From assembly GCF_964355755.1 (NCBI RefSeq), contig NC_092671.1, positions 11,543,001-11,607,000 on the forward strand: a stretch of 64,000 nucleotides of DNA, written 5' to 3'. A program made the translations under genes and the position numbers. The notes under the pieces are model-generated. The model ran no database searches. It saw only the letters and a list, made by a program, of their open reading frames with translations, and was not told the DNA's origin. The DNA is from Antedon mediterranea. Lineage: Eukaryota; Echinodermata; Crinoidea; Comatulida; Antedonidae. Of this stretch, positions 23,568 to 34,700 are shown in pieces (position 1 is the first letter of the stretch; each line of letters starts with the position of its first letter).

Positions 23568-23949
23568 CCACCAAGAACTAGGGACACATCATTCATGTGT
23601 CTAGGCCTGTATATATGTATCCACCCTTGGGATTTGAGCTTACATGCTTCAAGGCTAAACTATTGATCCTTAATGGATGGAGGAAAAACGATTGATCGTG
23701 TATATTAGAATACTCAGGCTTTTGTTGATGCAATTAACCCCACGTAAGAGAGCCTAAGGAGACATGCTAATTGCCTTGAGAAATTTATTTTTGAATTTCT
23801 AATGATGTATTGTATTAACGGTTTGATACCGACTCCTTTATCTGAAAATTTATTCTAAGCATTACAAATTACAACAAAATATTATCGTGTACGAAGCATG
23901 CAGCTATCAGGGCTTCAATGGGGTGTAGTTTTGTAGGGACAAGTGGGTA

Positions 23950-24184
23950 CTGTAAACTTAGAAAATAATTTAGAAATAGCAAAAGTTTCCATGGAATTTT
24001 TGTATCTGAAAATATATTTTAAGCATATTATGAAGTAAGCAACTTACAACCGAATGGGGTTGAATAGGCTGTAGTTGTCTAGGAACAAAGTGGGTACTGT
24101 AGCTTAGAAAATAATTTTGAAACAGCATGTCGTCTTCTTTTATTTTTAACTTGTACATTTCTGAATGCAGAAAACAAATAGTTA
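23950..24184. repeat. 235-bp direct duplication, copy 1
   Basis: CTGTAAACTTAGAAAATAAT to ACAAATAGTTA reappears 923 bases downstream at 24873-25107 with no difference I can see. The stretch before it (23835-23950) is an older, diverged duplicate of part of the same unit (TATCTGAAAAT, GGGTGTAGTT, GTGGGTACTGTA). It lies in the probable YME1L1 3' UTR. Confidence 0.9.
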
Positions 24185-24221
24185 AACAGTACTGGCATGC
24201 CTTTAAAAAAAATTCAATTCA

Positions 24222-24227
24222 AATAAA
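24222..24227 (+). terminator. Candidate YME1L1 polyadenylation signal AATAAA
   Basis: AATAAA 655 bases after the stop codon, just before the minisatellite. If used, the whole repeat complex lies outside the transcript. Confidence 0.35.
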
Positions 24228-24261
24228 CATTTATTCTTTCAATTTTAATTATGGATAAAAG

Positions 24262-24872
24262 GTTGAGCCCCTATTAACGGGACACCTTTGGAAGTCCCCT
24301 TAACATGGGTGTCCCATGAATAGGAGTGTCCCCTTAACATGGATGTCCCCTGAATAGGAGTGTCCCCTTAACATGGGTGTCCCCTTAACATGGATGTCCC
24401 CTGAATAGGAGTGTCCCCTTAACATGGATGTCCCCTGAATAGGAGTGTCCCCTTAACATGGGTGTCCCCTTAACATGGGTGTCCCATGAATAGGAGTGTT
24501 CCTTTTAATATGGATGTCCCCTTAACATCATGGTTGTCCCCTTAACATGGGTGTCCCATGAATAGGAGTGTCCCTTTAATATGGATGTCCTCTTAACATC
24601 ATGGGTGTCCCCTTAACATGGATGTCCCCTGAATAGGAGTGTCCCCTGAATAGGAGTGTCTCCTTAACATGGGTGTCCCCTTAACATGGGTGTCCCATGA
24701 ATAGGAGTGTTCCTTTTAATATGGATGTCCCCTTAACATCATGGTTGTCCCCTTAACATGGGTGTCCCATTAACATGGGTGTCCCATGAATAGGAGTGTC
24801 CCTTTAATATGGATGTCCCCTTAACATCATGGGTGTCCCCTTAACATGGATGTCCTATGAATAGGAGTGTCC
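24262..24872 (+). repeat. GTGTCCCCTTAACATGG minisatellite, left half
   Basis: Dozens of variants of GTGTCCCCTTAACATGGGT, GTCCCATGAATAGGAGTG and CCTTTTAATATGGATGTC are arranged in mixed order, units about 17-21 bp, with higher-order blocks of about 60-100 bp. The same array resumes at 29338-30062, so the two halves were probably one array. The first unit (CCCCTATTAACGGGACACC) links it to the interspersed repeat seen at 7798 and 4655. Confidence 0.85.
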
Positions 24873-25107
24873 CTGTAAACTTAGAAAATAATTTAGAAAT
24901 AGCAAAAGTTTCCATGGAATTTTTGTATCTGAAAATATATTTTAAGCATATTATGAAGTAAGCAACTTACAACCGAATGGGGTTGAATAGGCTGTAGTTG
25001 TCTAGGAACAAAGTGGGTACTGTAGCTTAGAAAATAATTTTGAAACAGCATGTCGTCTTCTTTTATTTTTAACTTGTACATTTCTGAATGCAGAAAACAA
25101 ATAGTTA
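24873..25107. repeat. 235-bp direct duplication, copy 2
   Basis: Exact-looking copy of 23950-24184 placed at the right edge of the left minisatellite. It is followed by a T/A simple stretch (TTATTTTTATTTATTTATT). The two copies bracket the array, as expected from a duplication by unequal exchange or from a second insertion of one unit. Confidence 0.9.
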
Positions 25108-25149
25108 TTTTTATTTATTTATTTTATTTTATGTCTTTAGGCAATGTGG

Positions 25150-25735
25150 CCAAGGATTACCAATAGTGAATTAATCACTGTCCTATTAGTAGAGCAGTTA
25201 ATGACATGAGCTGTGCATTTTATTACCAAAACATGAAACTTGGCACAAAGTTTCTTTGATGTATATAGATTCAAAATATCGGGGGGTGCCAAGTGTCCAA
25301 CGTCCGGTATGGCGGCCATCTTGATTTCAAAATGGCCACCATAAAAACAAAAAATGTTCATATCTTGGCAACTATACACATTAGAGACTTAATTCTGGTC
25401 TCAAATTGTTCACAAACTATATATTTCTATTTGCTCTAATGAAAAGTTTCGTCCAAAAATGACCGGAAATGACGTTTCTTACAGTTTGACCTTTGACCTC
25501 GTATTTGTATATCTCTGTAACTACTGGTCATTTTCAATCGATTTTGGTGTCATTTTGTTCAGAATAAATACATTTATATTTGTAGTAATGAAACATTTTC
25601 ACATAAAATGACCGGAAATACAATTTATGACCTTTGACATTAATTTATTGATTTTTAATGTGAATATACTGTAGGTGGTTTTTGTTGGTCTAAAGTGCAC
25701 CTAATTTTGAACTTTAACCTGATAGGCGTAATTAT
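25150..25735 (+). repeat. Long inverted repeat, left arm (~585 bp)
   Basis: It matches the reverse complement of 28455-29065 through most of its length: AGTAGAGCAGTTAA, ATCGGGGGGTGCCAAGTGTC, CGTCCGGTATGGCGGCCATC, AAATGACCGGAAATGACGTT and TGAAACATTTTCACATAAAA all have complements there. It differs by scattered substitutions. Outside it lies a T/A simple tail at 25107-25135. No ORF of note. Confidence 0.85.
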
Positions 25736-26139
25736 ATTAAATGATTAATGGACTTAAATTGTATATAGTACATAAAATTGGTAAACATTGTGCTTGGTGG
25801 TACCATTAGTTCAATGATGTTGGCACCTTCTGATTCGCTAAAGGTTTTAATAGTTTGACAGAGGAAATAACATACATGTTATTGAATACCGTAAAACCTC
25901 GAAAAGGTGATAGTATGAGCTTCTTTTCGAGACAGACTGTATTTGATTGTCAAATGAATACTAGTATGATGATCGTGTTTATATCAATATATTATTAATG
26001 ACCTTACAAAGAACCCTTTCTATTTCAACAATTAAGCCACAGTTATTCTACAATTTATTGTTTTCCAAGTGGTAGGCCTATTTTGATTGCATCTTATTTT
26101 TGTATGCTTCCTCGGTTAATATGGTCCTAACCCTCCTTC

Positions 26140-28090
26140 TTTGTCTGTAGATGATCTTATACCCCATTCTTTGTCTGTGGATGGTCTTTACCCGCTTCTG
26201 TGTCTGTTGATGGTATTATTACACCCATTTCTTTGTCTGTAGATGGTCTTACACCCCTTCTTTGTCTGTGGATGGTCCTACACTCCCTTCTTTTTCTGTG
26301 GATGGTCCTACACCCCTTCTTTTTCTGTGGATGGTCCTACACCCCCTTCTTTGTCTGTGGATAGTCTTATGCACCCTTCTTTGTCTGTGGACGGTCTTAT
26401 ACCCTTTTCTTTGTCTGTGGATGGTCTTATACCCCCTTCTGTGTCTGTTGATGGTATTACACCCCTTTCTTTGTCTGTTGATGGTATTACACCCCTTTCT
26501 TTGTCTGTTGATGGTATTAAACCCCTTTCTTTGTCTGTTGATGGTATTAAACCCCTTTCTTTGTATGTGGATGGTCTTACACCCCTGTCTTTGTCTGTAG
26601 ATGGTCTTATAATCCCTTCTTTGTATGTGGATGGTCCGATGGTCCTACACCTCCTTTTTTGTCTGTGGATGGTCTTATACCCCTTCTTTGTCTGTAAGTG
26701 GTCATATACCCCTTTCTTTGTCAGTGGACGGTTCTACACCCCCTTCTTTGTCTGTGGATGGTCTTACACCCCTTTCTTTTTCTGTGGACGGTCTTATACC
26801 CCTTTCTGTGCCTGTGGGTGATCTTATACCCCCTTCTTTGTCTGTTGATGGTATTACACCCCTTTCTATTTGTCCGTTGATGGTATTACACCACTTTTTT
26901 TGTATGGCTGGTCTTGCACTCCTTTAATTTGTCTGTGGATGGTCTTATAGCCCTTCTTTGTCTGTAAGTGGTCCTATACCCCTTTCTTTGTCAGTGGTGG
27001 ATGGTCTTACACCCCTTCTTTGTCTGTGGACGGTTCTACACCCCCTTCTTTGTCTGTGGATGGTCTTACACCCCTTTCTTTTTCTGTGGACGGTTTTATA
27101 CCCCTTCTGTGCCTTTGGGTGATCTTATACCCCCTTCTTTGTCTGTTGGTGGTATTAACACCCCTTTCTTTGTCCGTTGATGGTATTACACCCCTTTTTT
27201 GTATGTGGATGGTCTTATACACCCCTTTGTGTATGGATGGTCTTGCACTCCTTTAATTTGTCTGTGGATGGTCTTACACCCCCTTCTTTGTCTGTGGATG
27301 GTCTTATTTCTTTGTCTGTGGATGGTCTTATTTCTTTGTCTGTGGATGGTCTTATTTCTTTGTCTGTGGATGGTTTTATACCCCCTTCTTTGTCTGTGGA
27401 TGGTCTTATATCCCCTTCTTTGTCTGTGGATGGTCTTCTCCCCTTCTTTGTCTGTGGATGGTCCTACACCCCCTTCTTTGTCTGTGGATGGTCCTACACC
27501 CCTTATTTGTCTGGGGATGGTCTTATACCCTCTTCTTTGTCTGTAAGTGGTCCTATACCCCTTTCTTTGTCAGTGGATGGTCTTGCACCCCCTTCTTTGT
27601 CTGTGGACGGTCCTACGCCCCCTTCTTTGTCTGTGGATGGTCATATACCCCTTTTTTTGTCAGTGGATGGTCTTATATCCCCTTCTTTGTCTGTGGACGG
27701 TCCTACATCCCCTTCTTTGTCTGTAGATGGCCTTACACCTCTTTCTTTGTCTGTGGATGGTCCTATACCCCTTTTTTTGTCAGTGGATGGTCTTATATCC
27801 CCTTCTTTGTCTGTGGACGGTCCTACATCTCCTTCTTTGTCTGTAGATGGCCTTACACCTCTTTCTTTGTCTGTGGATGGTCTTATACCTCCTTCTTTGT
27901 GTGTGGATGGTCTTACACCCCCTTCTTTGTCTGTGGATGGTCTTACACCTCCTTTTTTGTCTGTGGATGGTCTTATACCCTCTTCTTTGTATGTGGATGG
28001 TCTTACAACCCCTTCTTTGTCTGTGGATGGTCTTACACCCCCTCTTTGTCTGTGGATGGTCTTACACCCCCTTCTTTGTCTGGACCTACT
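26140..28090 (+). repeat. 30-bp minisatellite (TCTTTGTCTGTGGATGGTCT), about 64 units
   Basis: The unit is roughly TCTTTGTCTGTGGATGGTCT plus TACACCCCCT, about 30 bp, spread over 1.95 kb between the inverted arms. Variants are Ctg/Tag/Atg within TCTG and GGACGG for GGATGG. Higher-order copies: about 26690-26880 again at 26960-27190, a 120-bp block at 27650-27770 again at 27770-27890, and three shortened 24-bp units at 27300-27370. Because 30 is a multiple of three and the unit lacks stops, several frames on both strands stay open for 100-300 codons (repeats of SVDGLTPPSL). I do not regard these as genes. Confidence 0.9.
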
Positions 28091-28454
28091 ACTTTGATTG
28101 ATTAAATTAGACATTGTTTCTTGTATGATTAGGAAACCAAGACCTTTAAAGTGAAAGTCCACAGGTGGATGCCTAAACAGGTCTTGTACAGAACAGTATA
28201 TTGTAGGTCCATGTCACTAATTTGAGGATTACTTGAATAATTATATTGAGATGTCTTTTACGAATTGATTTAGTTCGGATTTTGCTAAAAAATCAATGAC
28301 TAGAGAAAATCGAGGAAAAGGATTCAGATGAAAAGTTTACAGCAAAGGCCCATTACCATAAGAATGGAGTACATTTTTTTAGATGCAACAAAAAACGATT
28401 GACACATCACAGTTTAGCAAACATGTCGGCATAGATGAGCTCAGTGATCTGTCA

Positions 28455-29065
28455 TACTTTATGCCTATCCTATCACATCAAAGGTTAAAAATTCAGAATA
28501 ATAATTCTGTGTCATTTATTTTGGTAAAAAAATTAGGTGCATTTATACCAATTTAACCACATACAGTATGTTCACATAATTATATATGTCAAAGGTTATA
28601 AATTGTATTTCCAGTCATTTTATGTGAAAATGTTTCATTACTACAAATATAAATGTCTTTATTCTGAACAAAATGACACCAAAATCGATTGAAAATGATC
28701 AGTAGTTACTGAGATACACAGATAAGAGGTCAAAGGTCAAACTGGAAGAAACGTCATTTCTGGTCATTTTTGGACGAAACTTTTCATTAGAGCAAATAGA
28801 AATATGTGGTTTGTGAACAATTTAACACCAGAATCAAGTCTCTACTGTTTATAGTTGCCAAGATATGAACACTTTTTGTTTTTATGGTGGCCATTTTGAA
28901 ATCAAGATGGCCGCCATACCGGACGTTGGACACTTGGCACCCCCCGATATTTTGAATCTATATACATCAAAGAAACTTTGTGGAAAGTTTCATGCTTTGG
29001 TAATAAAGTGCACAACTTGGCTATTTTTATGGCGTTAACTGCTCTACTATATCAGATAGGTGGTA
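28455..29065 (-). repeat. Long inverted repeat, right arm (~610 bp)
   Basis: Reverse complement partner of 25150-25735, including ATGGCCGCCATACCGGACGT, GGCACCCCCCGATATTTTGA and TTAACTGCTCTACTATAT. The two arms enclose about 2.7 kb with the 30-bp minisatellite. Together they form a foldback structure of about 3.9 kb. Confidence 0.85.
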
Positions 29066-29335
29066 ATCCTCCTGATACAGGGGCTATTGTGTGAACCAGT
29101 TCACCGGGGTAACCCCCTACTCTTTTTCGAATAATGAACTGGGTTCTTTAAAGTACACACAGGTTATAACTGTGTACACTGGACCTACGGTTTATAGTCC
29201 TTATCCGAGAAGACTTGTTCCACCACCAGAACTAGGAGCGAGTCGGCCTCGAACCCTTGCCGATGTTGTTGTTGGCTCTTTAGATACGGTAAACGGCGCC
29301 CCTGCCTTAACCGCTCGGCCATATGACTCGCTGAC
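29060..29335 (-). mobile_element. tRNA-derived SINE
   Basis: On the minus strand the head reads GAGTCATATGGCCGAGCGG then TTAAGGC (A box; Leu/Ser-tRNA-like) and GGGTTCGAGGCCGACTCGC (B box), about 29240-29330. The body towards 29060 contains AAAGAACCCAGT and ACCCCGGTGAACTGG. It separates the right inverted arm from the resumed minisatellite. The B-box half of the stem is decayed, so it is not a tRNA gene. Confidence 0.7.
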
Positions 29336-29337
29336 TG

Positions 29338-30062
29338 GATGTCCCCTTAACATCATGGTTGTCCCCTTAACATGGGTGTCCCCTTAACATGGGTGTCCCA
29401 TGAATAGGAGTGTTCCTTTTAATATGGATGTCCCCTTAACATCATGGTTGTCCCCTTAACATCATGGTTGTCCCCTTAACATGGGTGTCCCATGAATAGG
29501 AGTGTTCCTTTTAATATGGATGTCCCCTTAACATCATGGTTGTCCCCTTAACATGGGTGTCCCATGAATAGGAATGTTCCTTTTAATATGGATGTCCCCT
29601 TAACATGGGTGTCCCATGAATAGGAGTGTTCCTTTTAATATGGATGTCCCCTTAACATGGGTGTCCCATGAATGGGAGTGTTCCTTTTAATATGGATGTC
29701 CCCTTAACATGGGTGTCCCATGAATAGGAGTGTTCCTTTTAATATGGGTGTCCTCTTAACATGGGTGTCCTCTTAATATGGGTGTCCCATGAATAGGAGT
29801 GTCCCTTTAATATGGACGTCCCCTTAACATCATGGGTGTCCCCTTAACATCATGGGTGTCCCCTTAACATGGATGTCCCATGAATAGGAGTGTCCCTGGA
29901 TGTCCCCTTAACATCATGGGTGTCCCATTAACATGGGTGTCCCATGCATATGAGTGTCCCTTTAATATGGGTGTCCCCTTAACATGGGTGTCCCATGAAT
30001 AGAAGTGTCCCCTTAACATGAGTGTCCCTTTAATATGGATTTCCCCTTAACATAGGTGTCCC
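29338..30062 (+). repeat. GTGTCCCCTTAACATGG minisatellite, right half
   Basis: Same unit family as 24262-24872, with blocks of TTCCTTTTAATATGGATGTC, CCCTTAACATCATGG and GTGTCCCATGAATAGGAGTG repeated many times. It ends at about 30062 with GTGTCCCTG. Both halves run in the same orientation, as expected for one interrupted array. Confidence 0.85.
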
Positions 30063-30084
30063 TGTTATACTGTATTTGATTCCC

Positions 30085-30500
30085 ATAAATTGCATAGAAT
30101 GTTACAATTCTTCACCATTATGCTATTTCATTTATGTTATGCAATATTCATTACATGCTAATCAAAATATATCACGTTCTTACAAATGTTAAGATCTAAA
30201 CCTCAAGGATTTCTGCTCTATTGGTTGCTATCCTTTTAATGTATTAATGTATAACACAATATTCCTTGTGATTATCTTAATAAAAAGTATTATATATTAT
30301 GTCATGTAATCATTATGTTCAGATGCTGAAAATTTCTCGGTCTGTTGGTTGACTCCAGACTCCATATGCTACCATTTCATTTTACATTATCCATTTATTT
30401 TTTACAATATTATACTTATCTTAATAAAAATATTTTCGTCGTCAATTTAGGCTGTAAACCGCCAGGATTTCTAGTCTGTTGACTGGCTCCATAAATCCAA
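30085..30500 (+). repeat. Degenerate tandem repeat, period about 143 bp
   Basis: Repeated landmarks are GGATTTCTGCTCTATTGGTT / AAATTTCTCGGTCTGTTGGT / GGATTTCTAGTCTGTTGACT, and ATTATCTTAATAAAAAGTAT / CTTATCTTAATAAAAATATT. The two TTATCTTAATAAAAA words are about 143 bases apart. An old, diverged array of about 2.5 units. No coding content. Confidence 0.6.
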
Positions 30501-31784
30501 TATTTTTGAATAAACCAATTTTATCAAAATGTAAGTAGTGCCAATTGAATAAAAGTTAACGCTCAAATTAACATGGGAAATGGAAAACAACACCTGTGAC
30601 CTTACAAAATACTTGTAATTATTCTAACATGAATTACCCTTATCAAGATAATTTTACTAGCCAAATAATAAAATGCATACGTAGTTATTATTATGCATAA
30701 ATATCTGTTATGTGGCAACGATCCCCATTTCCTGTATTTTGATGCAATGTTTATATATGGCATATTTTAAACCAAAATAGTGTTCATTGTTCCGCATTTT
30801 CATTATACAATTTTATGAGTGTATAAAATACAATATCTTAAACGGGTGAATTCGCAGCAAAAAGTTTCTGCAAATCGTAGCTGAAGCATGATAGGCCCTA
30901 TATTCTCTCTGTAGGCCTATACTTTATACAAAAATGTTACTTCTGGAGAAATAATTTCAATAAATATTGAATTGTATTGTTAAATCTACATTTACTGTTC
31001 TGTTAGTCTGGAATGCCTGCAACCTGCAATACTATTCGTTAGGCTTTCTACTGAGTGGACATTTATTGATTACGATGAAGTTTATCGGCTCGGGATCGGC
31101 CATACCTCAGCTACTGTAGGCCTAATAAAAAAAGTATAACGAACTTATAAGTTTCCAATACTATTAAAATGAATTAGTCTCATAAAACCCACGCACAATC
31201 TTCAGTTGATCGAATACACGCCCCTGGAAATACATATACTTCTCCAGGTACCCCTACTAAATAGGAGCTAAATAGTGCAGAACTAACATAAAAAGCGGAA
31301 GTTCTACAACTTTTAAAAAATTATAGCATAATTTGTTTTTTAAGATTTCAAATCCAGTGTGACTGTACTTTAACTAGGTACTTGGAGGAAAACTGGAATT
31401 AGAGCTCATAATAAATTATATCAACCTAAAATAGATACTATTATTGACATACAATTTGACATAATTAATGCATGATCTATCCCCTCTTTCTTTCTGATTA
31501 ATGTAGGCCTACTAACGTTTCAAATGTCAGCGTATATCTTATGTTTAATGGTTTACTGTCAGATTAACATCAATACCTTGATATACTTTCAAACTAGTAT
31601 GCAAAATAACGTACGGTACATGAAATAATTTGCGATATATTATTATAATTAGTAGGCCTAACCGCCTTAGTGTTTATTAAAGTACGATCACTGTAACTTA
31701 CTCTATCTTTATGAGAAAAAAAGATAGATAAAACTTTCAAGTTTCAGTAGTAGTACCCCCTCTAGTGTCTGTACATTTTCTAAA
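30501..31784. other. MTPAP 5' flank
   Basis: AT-rich and without a gene. Several TAGGCCTA words occur (30900, 31115, 31505, 31653). The last ~100 bases before the ATG (AGTAGTACCCCCTCTAGTGT) are probably the core promoter and 5' UTR; no TATA box is evident. Confidence 0.5.
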
Positions 31785-34700
31785 ATGGCAGCCTACAGAG
31801 TTCACACACGATATTTATGTTTGCAACATTTTTTCCCGAAATCTAAAATAATGTCACCTAAATTTGAATGTTCTTTTAACACGATTAGTCTTAGAAGAAT
31901 TTCCTCTGTTCAGAATAAAGGTACATTTTGTCTTTGATAGTATAGATTACTAGGCTTAGCTAGGCTGGCCCAGCCAGGACAGGGCCAGCCAGCAGGCCCA
32001 CCAGGCCCATGAATGAATGGCATGTCATCATGTCTGAAATATTTTATGAACACACACTGTGTCACACTTTTTATGCAGACTATCAACAAGGAAGATGGGA
32101 GGGAGAGAGCTGGTTTAAATGTTTGAGGTTTAGGTGGCAACAATATGCTAGGCTCTAACGAGTGATTTGAAAGGCATGATGACAATTGACACGCATGATG
32201 TTTTTAAAATTCAGATTACTGAGTTTTAGGAATTTACAATTAATTTGGACATTTTTAATAGTTTTTATTTAACATAGACTATGAGTAGGCCTACTAGGGC
32301 TAGGCCCTAATGGTATTTTTATAATACTATAGTTTTTACTCAATATGAAAAAAGTACAAATTTTCTTTTGTTTGAGCACAACGATTTATTTACAATTTGC
32401 CATAACCCTTCAATAAAAGGTATTTTACTAAACAAATTTTCTATCTAGGTAGGGTAGACCAACTACCCTAGCTAAGCATGTCTATATCCCATCTACTAAC
32501 AAGAACGGTATACATTTTTTTCATCTCACAGATAACACAGGGAAAATATCAAAATTTGAACCATTTTCGGAAATGGTCAAAAGGAGACGTAGTGAAGCGT
32601 CTAGGAGCGTTCTGTTTTTCTTGTCAGAGAAATCATCAATTGAGGACCTGATAGAATGTTGTAACACTCATGGCAAAGTAAACAATTGTTTTGAATTTTA
32701 TCAAAATGTAAGTTTACTAAATTAAATTGTGTTTTAAACTACTTTTATCATTTATCATTTGTATTATGTACAGTAAGTACTTCAGTATCCATCAAATATT
32801 GCCATTGTTGTAATGACCAATCACATTACATTATTCATTGTTAATGTTATTCATTAGAAATGTACATTCAATTCCCTGTTGTGCTCAATGTTAAATGTTG
32901 CAACAACACAATTGTGGCCTAAGCTCTGTCTATTATCGTATCTTGAGTGTTTATTATAATGAATGGTACAGGAAACCAACTTCCATCATTATGAACCAAA
33001 TTAAGATAATGTTAACAACAATTTTAAGTTTTTATTTATTATTTTTGAAAGTATTTATAAATTGAATTCTCTAAAAACAATGTCATGCATGCATTTCGTT
33101 TTTTAATCAGTGTTATTCAATTTAATATATTCTAAATTCAAAATTTTCTAGTAAATTACAACATGTTTTTACACAGTTCTTTAACTGTTTTGTTTCTGCA
33201 TTTTGTTTCCATTATTTCTTTCTTCCGTATTAAAAGTGTTTGTAAATAAATATTATAAAACCATTTGTACAAATGATTAAAAATACTTCTTGAAAATAAT
33301 ATAATCTCAGCATAATAAGCATTACATAATTATTATTATTACATTTATTTTATTCATTAAATATATTTTTGATGGAATGCCCTTCAATTTTCAATAAATG
33401 TATACAAAATAAATTGAATCTTGAATTGGTAGCATGTTGACAATTTTACTTTATTAAAGATGTATTGTCCCCCCAAAAACATGAAAAATGAAGATTAATT
33501 AAATCACACTTTGAATAGGTTATTTTGTAGTTTTAATAAAGTTAATCACTTCTGTAGAAAAAAAAACTGAAAAAAAAAATGTTTTCACAAGTTTATAAAA
33601 TGACAAAATAAATCGTAAATTCAACCAAAAACCTATTGGCTGACAACCAATTTGACCATTTTTTGCTTTAAATTTCATTTTTTCAGGTAAATAAATTTTG
33701 TTTAGATCCAAATTTTGGTCAAAGTGGATAAGTATTATGAGACATTAAATGTCATATTCAACAACAAAAATTTCATGGGGACAATACATCTTTAAAGACT
33801 TAACTTAAAATAAATATATGGAAATACCATGGAGCTATAAAATCTAATTGCATAGCTCCATTTCAATTTTGTGTATGTAACTTTTTTTTCCTCTTTTGTG
33901 GCACAAACACCACTTTTATTCACATTCATATTATCTCATGTCATTACTTAAAATCATATCTTTTAACACATTTTCATTAATTTGCTTATATTTTTCTTGT
34001 ATGTAACTTATTGTATATTTAATTATTTATTAACATTGGAACCAATTAATTTTCCATATGTATGTATTTCATGTATATTGGACAGAATAAAGTATTGTAT
34101 TGTAAATACTGTACAACTACTGTACTGTCATTCATTCATTTTTAATTTGAATTTTTTTTTTCAGGGTTACTATGCAATAATTGAATTCAAAAAGAAAGAA
34201 AGTATATCATCGTTACGTGAAAGAATATACAAACCTGATATATTGCAACAGTTTCAAAATGAACTCATCTACCATCGTCTTTTTAAATATGACATCAAGT
34301 CGAATCAGGTTTCAATTTCTCATCGGAAGAAGAACTACATCAACAAAGAACCTCTAAATTCAGATCTCATAAAAGCAATATGTCATGCTGATTCAGTAAG
34401 AACTATTTGTTTTCATTATCATAGTTTCTAAATCAATGTTGTATTTTAAATTATACAGGCCAAATAACAAATCTTAGTTTCATGTCCCCTCCTTATAAAA
34501 TTTTGAAGCAACATTTTTTTTTACTATAATATCTATTTTGTTTCTTTTCAAAATGGCTATTCAGTCAATTTAAAGAATCTGTTCAATTGTTCATGGTTTC
34601 CACTAGCCAAATTGAATTTTGTGTGAATCCAATTTGCAGATAAAAATTGCGATACTCTTTCCACTATAAAAGAGCAAATACCTACGATTTCTATCACAGA

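Noticed and set aside
23970-24158. 62-codon minus-strand ORF found again at 24893-25081
   Set aside because: It is identical in both places only because the DNA is duplicated. It lies in the YME1L1 3' region and has no recognisable features.
27177-28097. 306-codon ORF (SVDGLTPPSL repeats) and its overlapping partners on both strands
   Set aside because: The frame is open only because the 30-bp unit has no stops. Indels shift it repeatedly, the opposite strand is also open, and there is no conserved start, domain or exon signal.
29091-29387. 98-codon plus-strand ORF
   Set aside because: It runs antisense through a tRNA-derived SINE and into the minisatellite, so it is incidental.
24262-30062. 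CRISPR-like array
   Set aside because: Units are contiguous variants without unique spacers, next to intron-bearing animal genes. It is a eukaryotic minisatellite.
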